Below are positions 1 through 8,722 of a stretch of 64,000 bases of DNA, piece by piece. The stretch is from Moorena sp. SIOASIH (GTDB taxonomy: Bacteria; Cyanobacteriota; Cyanobacteriia; Cyanobacteriales; Coleofasciculaceae). The stretch spans positions 124,001 through 188,000 of the forward strand of contig NZ_JAAHIH010000010.1 in the NCBI RefSeq assembly GCF_010671925.1, read 5' to 3'. Under the pieces are notes generated by a model that searched no databases, had not been told where the DNA came from, and was given only the letters and a program-made list of their open reading frames with translations. Both the position numbers and the translations under genes were made by a program. The stretch's first letter is position 1; each line of letters opens with the position of its first letter.

Positions 1-1
1 G

Positions 2-286
2 CTAGAGACCAGAATCAATGCCATCCGTAGTCAAATTGAGCTGGAAAAAGCAGAACGCGATCGCAACTTCCAGACTCTAGTAACAGTAGTTGGTGCGGGA
101 ACAGCTGTTACGGCTTTAATGGATTTTGATGGGAAGCAGTGTGAGACTGTATCCAAGATTATCCCCCCCTTGGAGAACAGCTGTAAAAACCCTTTGATTG
201 ATAGTGTGATAGTACCAGTTGGGCTTATCCTGATCTTTGGAGTAATTGCTTTGTGCTTCAAAAAAATATTATCTGCTAGTAGGTAG
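2..286 (+). CDS. C-terminal part of a small membrane protein (5'-truncated by window edge)
   Basis: The window opens inside a reading frame whose start lies upstream; 94 codons run to a TAG at 284-286. The visible part begins with a charged, probably coiled-coil stretch (ELEKAERDRNF). Two hydrophobic segments follow (LVTVVGAGTAVTALM and VIVPVGLILIFGVIALCF), separated by a loop of about 35 residues with two cysteines (KQCETV, NSCKNP). A basic tail (FKKILSASR) ends the protein. This pattern suggests a two-helix membrane anchor at the end of a cytoplasmic coiled-coil protein. A HIP1 octamer lies in the coding sequence. I do not recognise the family. The opposite-strand frame over the same bases has no protein-like features. 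Confidence 0.6.
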   Translation, partial: LETRINAIRSQIELEKAERDRNFQTLVTVVGAGTAVTALMDFDGKQCETVSKIIPPLENSCKNPLIDSVIVPVGLILIFGVIALCFKKILSASR

Positions 287-325
287 GGGTGAAGTGAGCT
301 GTTGCACGATTGAGATTAATCCTAT

Positions 326-645
326 GGTGGGCAGTGCTTACCAATGCTATGGCTAGTAAGTGAATCTAACCGATGCTCTGCCCACCCTACAGTCACTATG
401 GTGGGCAGTGCTTACCCATGCTATGGCTAGTCAGTGAATCTAACCGATGCACTGCCCACCCTACAGTCACTACAGTCACTGAGCTGTTCCACCATTGTGA
501 TTAATCCTTTGGTGGGCAGTGCTTAACAATGCTATCGCCAGCAAGTGAATCTAACCGATGCACTGCCCACCCTACAGTCACTATGGTGGGCAGTGCTTAC
601 CCATGCTATCGCCAGTAAGTGAATCTAACCGATGCACTGCCCACC
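326..645. repeat. Four copies of a 61-bp imperfect palindrome
   Basis: Four 61-bp units (326-386, 400-460, 511-571, 585-645) each begin GGTGGGCAGTGC and end with the complementary GCACTGCCCACC; unit 1 has one change in the right arm. The middle holds a less conserved AATGCTATGGCTAGTAAGTG-like stretch. The units form two pairs with 74-bp pitch, and each pair is preceded by a similar leader around GATTAATCC, so a pair was probably duplicated. Each unit could fold as a long hairpin in DNA or RNA. It sits between convergent genes, where hairpins may terminate transcription from both sides. Confidence 0.85.
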
Positions 646-653
646 CTACATCT

Positions 654-694
654 CTACTCCCTACTCCCTACTCCCTACTCCCTACTCCCTACTT
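654..694. repeat. CTACTCC heptamer tandem array
   Basis: About six copies of the 7-bp unit CTACTCC lie just beyond the stop codon of the minus-strand WD40 gene. The same unit recurs in other intergenic spaces, for example at 10918-10982 and 29123-29218. Confidence 0.85.
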
Positions 695-706
695 CTGTCA
701 CGAAGT

Positions 707-3700
707 CTAATCAACGGCTCCCAAAGCTTTCAGGGAGGTAATAGTTGCTTTTGTTAAACCAGTAACACCGGCGATATTCATCCCCTCATAGGGTCTAGGC
801 ACTCTCAGGGTTTTGATACATTGACCCGTCTCAATATCCCAAAACTTAATTGTGCCATCGTTGCTGCTACTGGCCAGCATTAAACCATCTCGACTGAAAG
901 CAACAGACCATACCACATTAGTATGTCCATGGAGAGTTTTTAAACATTCACCTGTCTGAACATCCCAGAGCTTACAGGTTTTATCATAACTACCACTAGC
1001 GATCAGTTTACCATTAGGGTTGAACGCCACTGAGCGTAATCGATGGGTGTGTCCACGCAAAGTTTTGAGACACTCACCAGTGCCAACATCCCAGAGCCTG
1101 ACAGTGTGGTCTTCACAGCCACTAGCGAGAATTCTGCCATTTCCACTAAAGACAACGGACTTGATGATATTCCGGTGTCCCTGCAAAGTACTCAAACAGT
1201 CACCGGTGTCAACATCCCAGAGTTTAACGGTTTGGTCTTCACAGCCACTAGCAATAATTGTACCATCTGGACTGAAAGCCACTGACCAGACCAAACTCCT
1301 GTGTCCTAATAAGGTCTGGAAACACTCACCGGTGCTAATATCCCAGAGTCTTACCTTATCGTCATTATGACCACTGGCTAAGATTTCTCCATTGGGACTA
1401 AAGGCCACTGAAAGTACCCACTTGGGTCCGTGGAAGGTGTTGAGGCATTCACCAGTGCTAATATCCCAGAGTCTGAGGGTTTGGTCTTTAGAGCCACTAA
1501 CTAAGATTGTACCATCTCGACTGAAGGCAACAGAAAATATCAAATTGGTATGTCCTCGTAAGGTATCGAGGCATTCACCGGTACCAACATCCCAAAGTCT
1601 GACGGTTTGGTCTTCACAGCCACTGGCGAGGGTTGTGCCATCTGGACTGAAAGCAATAGACCATACGCCATTGGTATATCCTCGAAACGTGTTGAGGCAT
1701 TGACCAGTGTTAATATTCCATAGCCTTACGGTTTGGTCATCACTACCACTGGCTAAGGTTACGCCATCTGGACTGAAAGCAATAGACCATACGCCATTGG
1801 TATGTCCGTACAACTTATTAACACATTCACCGGTGCTAAGATTCCATAGCCTTACGGTTTTGTCATCACTACTACTGGCGAGAGTGGTGCCATCTCTACT
1901 AAACCCGATTGACCGTATGCTTTTTGTATGTCCCCGCAGAATCTTAAGGCATTCACCGGTACTAAGATTCCATAGCCTTACGGTTTTGTCATCACTACTA
2001 CTGGCGAGAGTAGTTCCATCGGGGCTGAAAGCCACTGACCTGACCTGCTGAGAGTGTCCTTGCAAGGTGCTGAGACATTCACCTGTATCAGAGTCCCAGA
2101 GTTTGACAGTTTTATCTTCACTGCCACTAGCGATAATGGCACCATTAGGACTACAAGCTACGGCTCTTACGGTCTGGGAGTGCTCTGACAAGATGTTCAA
2201 GCATTCACCGGTACTAACATCCCAGATTCTAACGGTTTTATCGCCACTGCCAGTAGCAACAATTGTGCCATCTCCACTTAAAGCAACTGACCATATTCTA
2301 CTCCTATGTCCTCGCAAGGTGTGGAGACATTGACTGGTAGCAATATCCCAGAGCCTGACGGTTTGATCTTCAGAGCTACTAGCCAAAATCTGAGTGTCTT
2401 CACTGTTACCATCATCTAGCCTAGTAAAGGCCAAAGACCATACCCAACTGGTGTGTCCCTTCAAGGTTAAACGGTATTGACTATCGGCAATTTGCCACAG
2501 ATGAATCTTGCCCATGCTATCACCCGCAGCCAAAAGCTGGGCATCGGGGCTAAATGCTACTGACAAAATACTACCAAAAGGTTGAGTAAAAACTGATTTA
2601 GCGATGGTAGCATTAGCGAAGTTTATATCTAGCAACTCTACCCCCTGAAGGTAAGCTTGCAAAATAGTGAGATTAGAAAAATCATAACCCCTTAAATCAG
2701 TTTGAAGTTGGCAGAGCAGATTAAGGATATTACCGGCTACATAGCCTACCTTTGGCACCAAGTCTTCTCTTATCTTTGAAAGACTACAATTTAGGGTTTC
2801 TTCCAGACAACTTTGACTAGTCAAACTAGCGATTAGCAGGTCGATTACTGGTTTGAGGAGCAGACGGGATTGAGCTTCCCGAACGTACTGTTTTGCCAAA
2901 GCCTTCAGCAAACAATGAGAATTAAACAGAGCTATTTTATCTGTGAGTATTTCCTGACTAACCTGCTCAATGATTTTTTCAGTCATGTACTCGATCAGGA
3001 CAGGTTGCAGGGTAAAGCCTGCTGAACTTTTTTCCAAAGGTAAACGTCTTTGCAGGGATTGCAGTGTTACTGGTAACTGTTGTTTAGCCACTGGTGAGAG
3101 GATATCCTCTCGGAGTTGGGCAAGGGAAACTGCTTCCCGATTAATTGCCAACCAGTACAGAATTTCCTTTTCGTAGTCTGACAAGTGCTCAAAGTGCCAG
3201 GTTAACACTTCACGAAAGTCATCGAAGACGGGTTTACCTTCTGTTAAAAAGTCACCAATATTACCCAAAAATACTTCATCAATATGCTTGGCAACAATTT
3301 CTAGGGATAAAGGATTACCGTTGTAAAAGTCAATCAGTTCTTGCCATTGCTGATCTGAACCAGAGAACGATGCAATGGAATTAAATATTTTTTTGCCCTC
3401 TGAAACTTCAAAACCGCTTAATTCCAGGCAACGAACCGGTCGTGTTTTGCCTTCAAGTCTGGCAATGGCGTGGGGCTTCTCTCGGCTGGTGATCAACAAG
3501 CAGCTTTGATGGGAGACTTCTCCAATTTGTCGGAACAGTTGCTCATACTCTTCATATCCCTCTCGATATTGTCCAGGCTTGTCACCACCTTGTAGAATTG
3601 ATTCCACATTATCCAGGATTAGCAAACAGCGATGCTCACGCAAATAGTGAAGTAGTAGTGATAGTTGAGCATCTATGGTGTCTGGTAAATGGCTTTCTAC

Positions 3701-4342
3701 CTGGTTGGAGAGAAATTTGATGATATCTTCGAGAATTTTGATAATGGGAGGAGCATTAAGTAGCGTACGCCAAATGACGTACTCAAACTCATCCTGAATG
3801 CCATGGGCTAGCTTGAGGGACTGATCAGTTTTGCCAATTCCACCCTTACCTAGCTTGAGGGAGAGTCCAGTTTTACCAATTCCACCCATTCCTAGAATTG
3901 CCACCACTCGGCAACGATCCTGGAGAATCCATTGCACTAGGGTAGCCAATTCTTCGGTACGTCCAAAGAAAACTGGCACATCCGGCGCTGCTGACCAATC
4001 TACTCGATTTGGGGGGATTTTAGCGGTTGTCTTCTGGATTGAGGACTTAGGGAGGTTGTTCTCAATCACATATTCCCAGTTAAGTCCTAAAACTTGGCAA
4101 AATACCTGGAAAACTTGGGCATTAATCGGCTTTCCTTGCAAGAAGCGTTTCCAAGTAGCTAGGGAGACACCAGGAGCATAGATTTCTTGCAACCCATACT
4201 CGGAGGATGCCCAGTCGATATCTGGATTTAAGATCTTACTCGCCTCGACCAGCCATCTGTGATCCTCTATCGTCCATCCCTTTCGGTTTCGATACTGTTT
4301 AATTGTTAGTCTTCCCTGTCGAGACGCTTGTAAAGATGGCAA
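707..4342 (-). CDS. STAND-type NTPase (NB-ARC/AAA) with 14 C-terminal WD40 repeats
   Basis: This 1211-residue protein has the cyanobacterial HTH/NB-ARC/WD40 layout. Residues 1-95 form a helical, HTH-like N-terminal domain. The NTPase follows, with Walker A GMGGIGKT at 151-158, Walker B LLILDNVE at 240-247 and an arginine-bearing sensor LLITSREKP near 283. A helical arm leads to 14 WD40 repeats, counted by LWD/LWN/FWD motifs from about residue 600 to 1190; this would make two seven-bladed propellers. STAND proteins are known as switch-like signalling or immune ATPases that oligomerise when the repeat region senses a ligand; the ligand here is unknown. A second Walker A copy (GKGGIGKT, 165-172) comes from a 42-bp tandem duplication. 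The start is TTG with no good ATG nearby, so the exact N-terminus is uncertain. Confidence 0.93.
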   Translation of the reverse strand: MPSLQASRQGRLTIKQYRNRKGWTIEDHRWLVEASKILNPDIDWASSEYGLQEIYAPGVSLATWKRFLQGKPINAQVFQVFCQVLGLNWEYVIENNLPKSSIQKTTAKIPPNRVDWSAAPDVPVFFGRTEELATLVQWILQDRCRVVAILGMGGIGKTGLSLKLGKGGIGKTDQSLKLAHGIQDEFEYVIWRTLLNAPPIIKILEDIIKFLSNQVESHLPDTIDAQLSLLLHYLREHRCLLILDNVESILQGGDKPGQYREGYEEYEQLFRQIGEVSHQSCLLITSREKPHAIARLEGKTRPVRCLELSGFEVSEGKKIFNSIASFSGSDQQWQELIDFYNGNPLSLEIVAKHIDEVFLGNIGDFLTEGKPVFDDFREVLTWHFEHLSDYEKEILYWLAINREAVSLAQLREDILSPVAKQQLPVTLQSLQRRLPLEKSSAGFTLQPVLIEYMTEKIIEQVSQEILTDKIALFNSHCLLKALAKQYVREAQSRLLLKPVIDLLIASLTSQSCLEETLNCSLSKIREDLVPKVGYVAGNILNLLCQLQTDLRGYDFSNLTILQAYLQGVELLDINFANATIAKSVFTQPFGSILSVAFSPDAQLLAAGDSMGKIHLWQIADSQYRLTLKGHTSWVWSLAFTRLDDGNSEDTQILASSSEDQTVRLWDIATSQCLHTLRGHRSRIWSVALSGDGTIVATGSGDKTVRIWDVSTGECLNILSEHSQTVRAVACSPNGAIIASGSEDKTVKLWDSDTGECLSTLQGHSQQVRSVAFSPDGTTLASSSDDKTVRLWNLSTGECLKILRGHTKSIRSIGFSRDGTTLASSSDDKTVRLWNLSTGECVNKLYGHTNGVWSIAFSPDGVTLASGSDDQTVRLWNINTGQCLNTFRGYTNGVWSIAFSPDGTTLASGCEDQTVRLWDVGTGECLDTLRGHTNLIFSVAFSRDGTILVSGSKDQTLRLWDISTGECLNTFHGPKWVLSVAFSPNGEILASGHNDDKVRLWDISTGECFQTLLGHRSLVWSVAFSPDGTIIASGCEDQTVKLWDVDTGDCLSTLQGHRNIIKSVVFSGNGRILASGCEDHTVRLWDVGTGECLKTLRGHTHRLRSVAFNPNGKLIASGSYDKTCKLWDVQTGECLKTLHGHTNVVWSVAFSRDGLMLASSSNDGTIKFWDIETGQCIKTLRVPRPYEGMNIAGVTGLTKATITSLKALGAVD

Positions 4343-5141
4343 AATCTCACCTCAGCTATAGGATTTACAAATAGGTCATGAACAATCTTGATGATTTCTC
4401 ATAACATCAAAAACTCTTTGGAGCTCTTTCCTACTGTTCCCTGTTCCCTGATCCGAAGTTCCCTGTTTCGACGAGTCCGCTGTTTACATCTCAAAAAAAA
4501 TGCTATATTCGAATCGAAGCAAAACCTAAGCTCAAGGAAATCGGAGCTAAACTCTGGTAAACGCTTTTAGGCATATTCCAGGTCTAAGAGGCTATTTTAA
4601 AGGTGTTGGTATCTTACTCGAAAGGCCCCCCTAACCCCCCAAAGCAAGGGGGTAAGTGGCTCAAAGTCCCTCAGATTTCCGATAATGATCGCTCATGCCA
4701 AACATGTGGTACTTCTCAAACATCCTCGCTTCATAAAGAATCTTAATGCGCTACGCGCACGCTACGCCATCGGAGGCTCTGTCAATAGACATACTCCTAA
4801 AGTAAGTGACAAGATCCCACCAACACTTAGGTGCGCTTTCCGTGATGGCGAGCAATCCCTTGACCGTAGGTCACGCTACGCGAACGCCATCACTGGTCGC
4901 ACCTCAGAAAACCTCTTCACAATCCTGTTCACAATGCTTTGGTACTTGATGTGTTAATAATCCAAACTAGAGCCAGCTGAGAACTCAAAATTATTATACT
5001 TTATTATACCAATTGTCAAGTGCCAATTTTGGCTCATCTGTTGTGATCACCAGCTGAGCCAAAGCTGATCCAAAACTGTGTCTAGCAAAGCCTGGACAAA
5101 TTCGGAATTCTGGATAATGTGTAATTCAGGTAATCCTAGTC
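4343..5141. other. Intergenic region with hairpins, no convincing gene
   Basis: This 800-bp spacer separates divergent genes, so promoters for the WD40 NTPase and the LuxR-type gene must lie here. It contains a C-run/G-run hairpin near 4625-4655 (CCCCCCTAACCCCCC with a downstream GGGGG), a GCGTAGCG-type palindrome near 4749-4772 and the composite palindrome at 4829-4904. A 90-codon plus-strand frame at 4685-4957 passes through these repeats and looks accidental. Confidence 0.6.
4829..4904. repeat. Composite palindrome: AGGTGCGC hairpin with a nested GCGTAGCG element
   Basis: The left arm (4829-4850, AGGTGCGC...GTGATGGCG) pairs imperfectly with the right arm (4885-4904, CGCCATCACTGG...GCACCT). 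Between them lies a second palindromic unit, GACCGTAGGTC followed by ACGCTACGCGAAC. A related outer hairpin without the inner unit occurs at 7702-7748, which suggests the inner unit was inserted into a pre-existing hairpin. Confidence 0.7.
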
Positions 5142-5678
5142 ATGGCACAAACAAGATCAGAACCCCCATTACTGATCCAAGCAATCCTTGAGGGGTTTGT
5201 GGATGGGGTGCTGATTCTAACTACTAACCAAGATTGGTTTCATGCCAATGAGTGTGGACGTCGAATGTGTTCTCAAATCACTCAAGGTAGGTCACAGATA
5301 AATTCTATCCCTGACCCAATTTGGCGAGTTTGCGAATCATTAATTGATAGTCGTGAGTGGTTTTGCGATCGCAAACTAATTCTCGAAGCTGAAATTAAAG
5401 TGGATAAGTCAGTTAACTTTCGGGTTAGGGTTAGATGGTTAACGTTAGAGTTATCCCCAGATCCTTACCTGTTAGTAACCCTAGAAGATCAAAATCAATC
5501 TTCTCAAAATTCCGCTAGCACTGATGCGCTCAAATATGGGTTAACTCCCCGGGAAGAGCAAATATGGTCACTTAAAAAAGCGAACTTTACTTACCGAGAA
5601 ATTGCCCAGCAGCTATTTATCAGCATCAATACGGTTAAAAAGCACTTAAAAAACATTTACGCTAAACAAAAATACTGA
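5142..5678 (+). CDS. LuxR/GerE-type helix-turn-helix regulator with PAS-like N-terminus
   Basis: The 178-residue protein has a mixed alpha/beta N-terminal half (about 1-120) that opens like a PAS-type sensor, with VDGVLILTTNQDWFHANE resembling the conserved PAS start. The C-terminal 50 residues are a GerE helix-turn-helix: LTPREEQIWSL, then YREIAQQLFISINTVKKHLK. It probably binds DNA and regulates transcription in response to an unknown cue. It has no phosphoacceptor receiver domain, so it is not a classical response regulator. The ATG at 5142 fits, though no strong Shine-Dalgarno sequence is visible. It stands alone; the next gene is a transposase fragment. Confidence 0.85.
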   Translation: MAQTRSEPPLLIQAILEGFVDGVLILTTNQDWFHANECGRRMCSQITQGRSQINSIPDPIWRVCESLIDSREWFCDRKLILEAEIKVDKSVNFRVRVRWLTLELSPDPYLLVTLEDQNQSSQNSASTDALKYGLTPREEQIWSLKKANFTYREIAQQLFISINTVKKHLKNIYAKQKY

Positions 5679-5871
5679 TAGGTATCACCATTAATATATA
5701 GCACTACTCAATTGATTTAGGGACTTTAGCCCTGGCTTTTAGGGAGTAGGTATTTGTGGTAATCAAATTTAAATTTGTTCATCATTATCATTAATAATTT
5801 CAACTTATTAATAGAATGATTTTAGTTAAAAATTATAAAAAATGATTTTAAAAATATGGGAGCCAAACTCT

Positions 5872-6339
5872 ATGTCAAATAAAGAAAACCGAGAGTTGGA
5901 TAAGTGGATTAAGAGTAATCCAGATTCAAGAGAATTAAAAAGAGCGCTAGCTGTAAAATTTGCCATACAAGGCTGGGACTATCAAGCAATATCCGAAGCA
6001 TTAAATGTATCAAAGAGCTTCATTAGTAAGTGGAAAAAAAATTTTCATGCAGCGGGTGTAGAAGGATTAAAATTATCTTATAAAGGGGGTAAAGGCTATT
6101 TAAATCAACAAGAAAAAAAAGAAGTATTAACTTGGATAAAACAACGATATAAATGTAACTTTGATCAATTAGAGGGTTATTTGCTTGAGAAATACAATGT
6201 AGTTTTTAAATCCCCAACTAGCTATTATAAATTACTATCTGAAGCTAGGATTAGTTGGGAAAAAACAAAAAAAAATAATCCTTATCAAGATCCAGATTTA
6301 GTGGATAAAATACTGAATCGTATTTACCATCAAGCCTAG
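5872..6339 (+). CDS. IS630-type transposase ORF A (DNA-binding part only)
   Basis: The product is the helix-turn-helix half of an IS630/Tc1-type transposase. QGWDYQAISEALNVSKSFIS is the first HTH, followed by a GGKGYLNQQEK linker and a second winged-helix stretch (LEGYLLEKYNVVFKSPTSYY). The protein stops after about 155 residues and no DDE-domain frame follows, so the element is a truncated or orphan orfA. The frame extends upstream to 5842, but the ATG at 5872 is preceded by GGGAG at suitable spacing and gives the usual start. The gene is AT-rich compared with its neighbours, consistent with transfer. Confidence 0.8.
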   Translation: MSNKENRELDKWIKSNPDSRELKRALAVKFAIQGWDYQAISEALNVSKSFISKWKKNFHAAGVEGLKLSYKGGKGYLNQQEKKEVLTWIKQRYKCNFDQLEGYLLEKYNVVFKSPTSYYKLLSEARISWEKTKKNNPYQDPDLVDKILNRIYHQA

Positions 6340-6385
6340 TTTGACATCTTACTTAAAAATGCTATACCAAAGGGAACATCGGATC

Positions 6386-6592
6386 TGGGAACAGGGAACA
6401 GGGAGTAGGGAGTAGGGAGTAGGGAAAAGGGAACAAAAATTATCACAATTAATTTAGGATTGCTATATAGCGTTTCTGATAGCTATTAGGTACAGAAATT
6501 TTGTTTCCTTATTACCTATTACCTGCTCCGAAGTTCGCTGTTCCCAGATCCGATGTTCGCTGTTCCCAGATCCGATGTTCCCTTTGCTATAT
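6386..6592. repeat. GGGAACA/GGGAGTA arrays and a 22-bp direct repeat
   Basis: At 6386-6434 GGGAACA and GGGAGTA heptamers are mixed in tandem. At 6536-6579 a 22-bp unit (CGCTGTTCCCAGATCCGATGTT) is present twice and begins a third time. The two blocks are roughly complementary (GGGAACA against TGTTCCC), so the 280-bp spacer between the transposase remnant and the nucleotidyltransferase could fold into a large hairpin. Confidence 0.75.
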
Positions 6593-6620
6593 TAGGGTTG
6601 ATACAAAAAACTTATAATAA

Positions 6621-7559
6621 ATGAATCCTCACCTAATCTTGCCAGTCGGTACCCAAGTGGTAACTCGTGTGGCTGCTAAAAACTCTGCGGGTGAAACATT
6701 ATGTGTACAAGGAGCAGTCGGTGTAATAGTCAAGGCACCAACAGATGATTCCCATGCCTATCGGGTGCGTTTGCATGATGATAGGGAAGTTACCCTACGT
6801 CGCCATGAATTTAGTATTCGTAAACACTTCCAAAAAGAAGGGTTACAGCTCTCGGAAGACTTACTCACAGAGTTAAATTTATATGATCATGTTATCTACC
6901 GCTGTGTAGTAGGGTCGAGAGCATTTGGTCTGGATGATGAAAACTCTGATATAGACAGACGGGGTATTTACCTGCCACCAGCTGTGGTTCACTGGTCACT
7001 GTATGGAATTCCGGAACAGTTAGAAAACCACGAGACTCAGGAGTGCTACTGGGAGCTTCAAAAGTTTATCATTTTGGCACTGAAAGCTAATCCAAATGTG
7101 TTGGAATGTCTCTACACACCACTAGTGGAAACAGCTACTCCCCTAGCACAGGAATTGCTAGCTATCCGAGATATTTTTCTGTCTAAGTTGGTTTACCAAA
7201 CCTATAATGGGTATGTGATGTCCCAATTTAAGAAAATGGAGCAAGATTTTCGGACTAAAGGAGCAGTTCGATTAAAACATGCTATGCACTTAATCCGTTT
7301 ATTGCTCTCAGGGATCACAGTCTTGAAAGAGGGGTTTGTACCAGTGAAAGTTGAAGAGTATCGGCAACAACTCCTAGCCATCCGTCGGGATGAAATGCCA
7401 TGGGAGGAGGTTACTGCTTGGCGATTGAGCTTACATCAAGAGTTTGATGCTGCTTTTGCTAACACTAATTTGCCAGAACGTCCGGATTATGAAGCAGCTA
7501 ATGGGTTTTTGATTAAAGCACGCCAAAGTAGGGTTTATAGCAAAGGGAACAGGGAATAG
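6621..7559 (+). CDS. Predicted nucleotidyltransferase, RlaP-like, with N-terminal SH3-like domain
   Basis: This 312-residue protein belongs to the polymerase-beta-type nucleotidyltransferases. The signature GSRAFGLDDENSDIDRRG begins at residue 98 and carries the metal-binding aspartates D110 and D112. A helical C-terminal half (NPNVLECLYTPL, then RLKHAMHLIRLLLSG) matches the RlaP group named for its association with RNA ligases. Residues 1-70 form a separate beta-rich SH3/KOW-like domain (VGTQVVTRVAAKNS, VGVIVKAP, YRVRLHDDREVTLRR). The substrate is unknown; nucleotidyl transfer to RNA is inferred from the family name. The last codons (KGNRE) are encoded by a GGGAACA repeat, so the C-terminal end has been remodelled by the array. 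A second family member follows at 7907. Confidence 0.85.
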   Translation: MNPHLILPVGTQVVTRVAAKNSAGETLCVQGAVGVIVKAPTDDSHAYRVRLHDDREVTLRRHEFSIRKHFQKEGLQLSEDLLTELNLYDHVIYRCVVGSRAFGLDDENSDIDRRGIYLPPAVVHWSLYGIPEQLENHETQECYWELQKFIILALKANPNVLECLYTPLVETATPLAQELLAIRDIFLSKLVYQTYNGYVMSQFKKMEQDFRTKGAVRLKHAMHLIRLLLSGITVLKEGFVPVKVEEYRQQLLAIRRDEMPWEEVTAWRLSLHQEFDAAFANTNLPERPDYEAANGFLIKARQSRVYSKGNRE

Positions 7560-7635
7560 GGAACAGGGAACAGGGAGTAGGGAGTAGGGAGTAGGGAGTA
7601 GGGAGTAGGGAGTAGGGAGTAGGGAGTAGGGAGTA
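7541..7635. repeat. GGGAACA/GGGAGTA heptamer array overlapping a gene end
   Basis: The array starts inside the last codons of the upstream nucleotidyltransferase gene and continues for about 90 bp, shifting from GGGAACA to GGGAGTA units. Confidence 0.85.
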
Positions 7636-7701
7636 TTTAACCCAAATTATCACAATTCTTACACGTATTGCTGTAATAATACAGCGTTTTTAATAACTAT
7701 T

Positions 7702-7870
7702 AGGTGCGCTTGACCCATTAAGAATTAAATTCGCCACTGGTCGCACCTGAGGTACACAGGATTGTTTCACTCTTGCCCGCCCCCCTTAGTAAGGGGGGTT
7801 AGGGGGGATTCCTCTTGCCTCTTGCCTCTTCCCTGCTCCCTACTCCCTGCTCCCTACTCCCTGCTCCCTA
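7702..7870. repeat. Two hairpins and a TGCTCCC/CTACTCC array
   Basis: AGGTGCGC at 7702 pairs with GGTCGCACCT ending at 7748; this is the same outer hairpin as at 4829-4904. At about 7780-7812 CCCCCCTTAGTAAGGGGGG and a further GGGGGG run make a strong G/C hairpin. From 7812 to 7870 CTCTTGC and CTGCTCC/CTACTCC heptamers run up to the next gene. No extra gene is supported in this 347-bp gap. Confidence 0.7.
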
Positions 7871-7906
7871 AAAACATGTACCTCACCCAATTGAAAACCG
7901 CTGTAT

Positions 7907-8665
7907 ATGAATTTAAACCAAAAACTACTATCTGTAATTTCTACTCAACCCCATCCACTGTTATTTGCTACCCTCAGTGGAGCCCATTTGTATGGTTTCC
8001 CTTCACCGGATTCTGATTATGATTTGCGTGGGAGTCACATTCTGCCAGTGCAGAAGGTTATAGGACTGGAGCCGGGACCCGAAACGATTGAAGTCTCGGA
8101 AATTCGGGATTCCATAGAACTGGATCTAGTCACTCACGATATCAAAAAGTTCTTTGAGATGCTGCTGAAAAAGAATGGTTATGTCTTAGAGCAGCTGTAC
8201 TCACCCCTAGTGATTCACACTACACCGCAGCATGAGGAATTAAAAGCGATCGCAAAACAATGCATTACTCGCTACCATGCCCATCATTATCTAGGATTTT
8301 CCCGAACCCAATGGAAACTGTTTCAAAAGATGAGTCCATGTCGTGTCAAACCCTTGCTTTATGTCTATCGAGTACTCTTGACTGGTATCCATTTAATGAA
8401 AACTGGGGAAATAGAGGCTAACTTGGTTAAGCTGAATGATGTGTTCCAGTTACCTTATATTCCAGATTTAATCGCTCGAAAGCTAGCAGGAGCAGAAAAG
8501 TCTGTATTGGAAGATACAAATTTGGACTTTCATGAGGGGGAATATAGTCGTCTACAGAGTCAATTAGAGGAAGCGTCTGAGTCTAGTTGGTTACCAGAAG
8601 CACCATCAGCTAAGGATGCTTTGAATGATTTGCTCTGTAGATTGAGGATGGCAAATTTACATTGA
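7907..8665 (+). CDS. Predicted nucleotidyltransferase, RlaP-like (second of a tandem pair)
   Basis: The 252-residue protein carries the nucleotidyltransferase signature SGAHLYGFPSPDSDYDLRG at residues 24-42, with D37 and D39 as the metal ligands and a probable third carboxylate in ELDLVTHD (D73). The remainder is helical (GYVLEQLYSPLVI, then RVKPLLYVYRVLLTGIHLMK) and parallels the upstream protein's C-terminal half. It lacks the SH3-like N-terminal domain of that neighbour. The two genes are on the same strand with a 347-bp repeat-filled gap, so co-transcription is uncertain. They are divergent paralogues, perhaps acting on different RNA or nucleotide substrates; this is inference. Confidence 0.85.
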   Translation: MNLNQKLLSVISTQPHPLLFATLSGAHLYGFPSPDSDYDLRGSHILPVQKVIGLEPGPETIEVSEIRDSIELDLVTHDIKKFFEMLLKKNGYVLEQLYSPLVIHTTPQHEELKAIAKQCITRYHAHHYLGFSRTQWKLFQKMSPCRVKPLLYVYRVLLTGIHLMKTGEIEANLVKLNDVFQLPYIPDLIARKLAGAEKSVLEDTNLDFHEGEYSRLQSQLEEASESSWLPEAPSAKDALNDLLCRLRMANLH

Positions 8666-8681
8666 AATTGCTATATAGCAA

Positions 8682-8722
8682 AGGGAGCAGGGAGTAGGGA
8701 GTAGGGAGTAGGGAGCAAGGAA
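8682..8722. repeat. GGGAGTA heptamer array
   Basis: About five GGGAGCA/GGGAGTA units follow the stop codon of the second nucleotidyltransferase gene and precede the TnpB element. Confidence 0.8.

Noticed and set aside
4685..4957. 90-codon plus-strand frame upstream of the LuxR-type gene
   Set aside because: It crosses two palindromic repeat units (its RRSRYAN stretch is repeat-coded) and has no recognisable domain or ribosome-binding site.
7762..8016. 84-codon frame overlapping the second nucleotidyltransferase start
   Set aside because: It is low-complexity (LLPLPCSLLPAPYSLLP) from CTGCTCC repeats and overlaps a well-supported gene in another frame.
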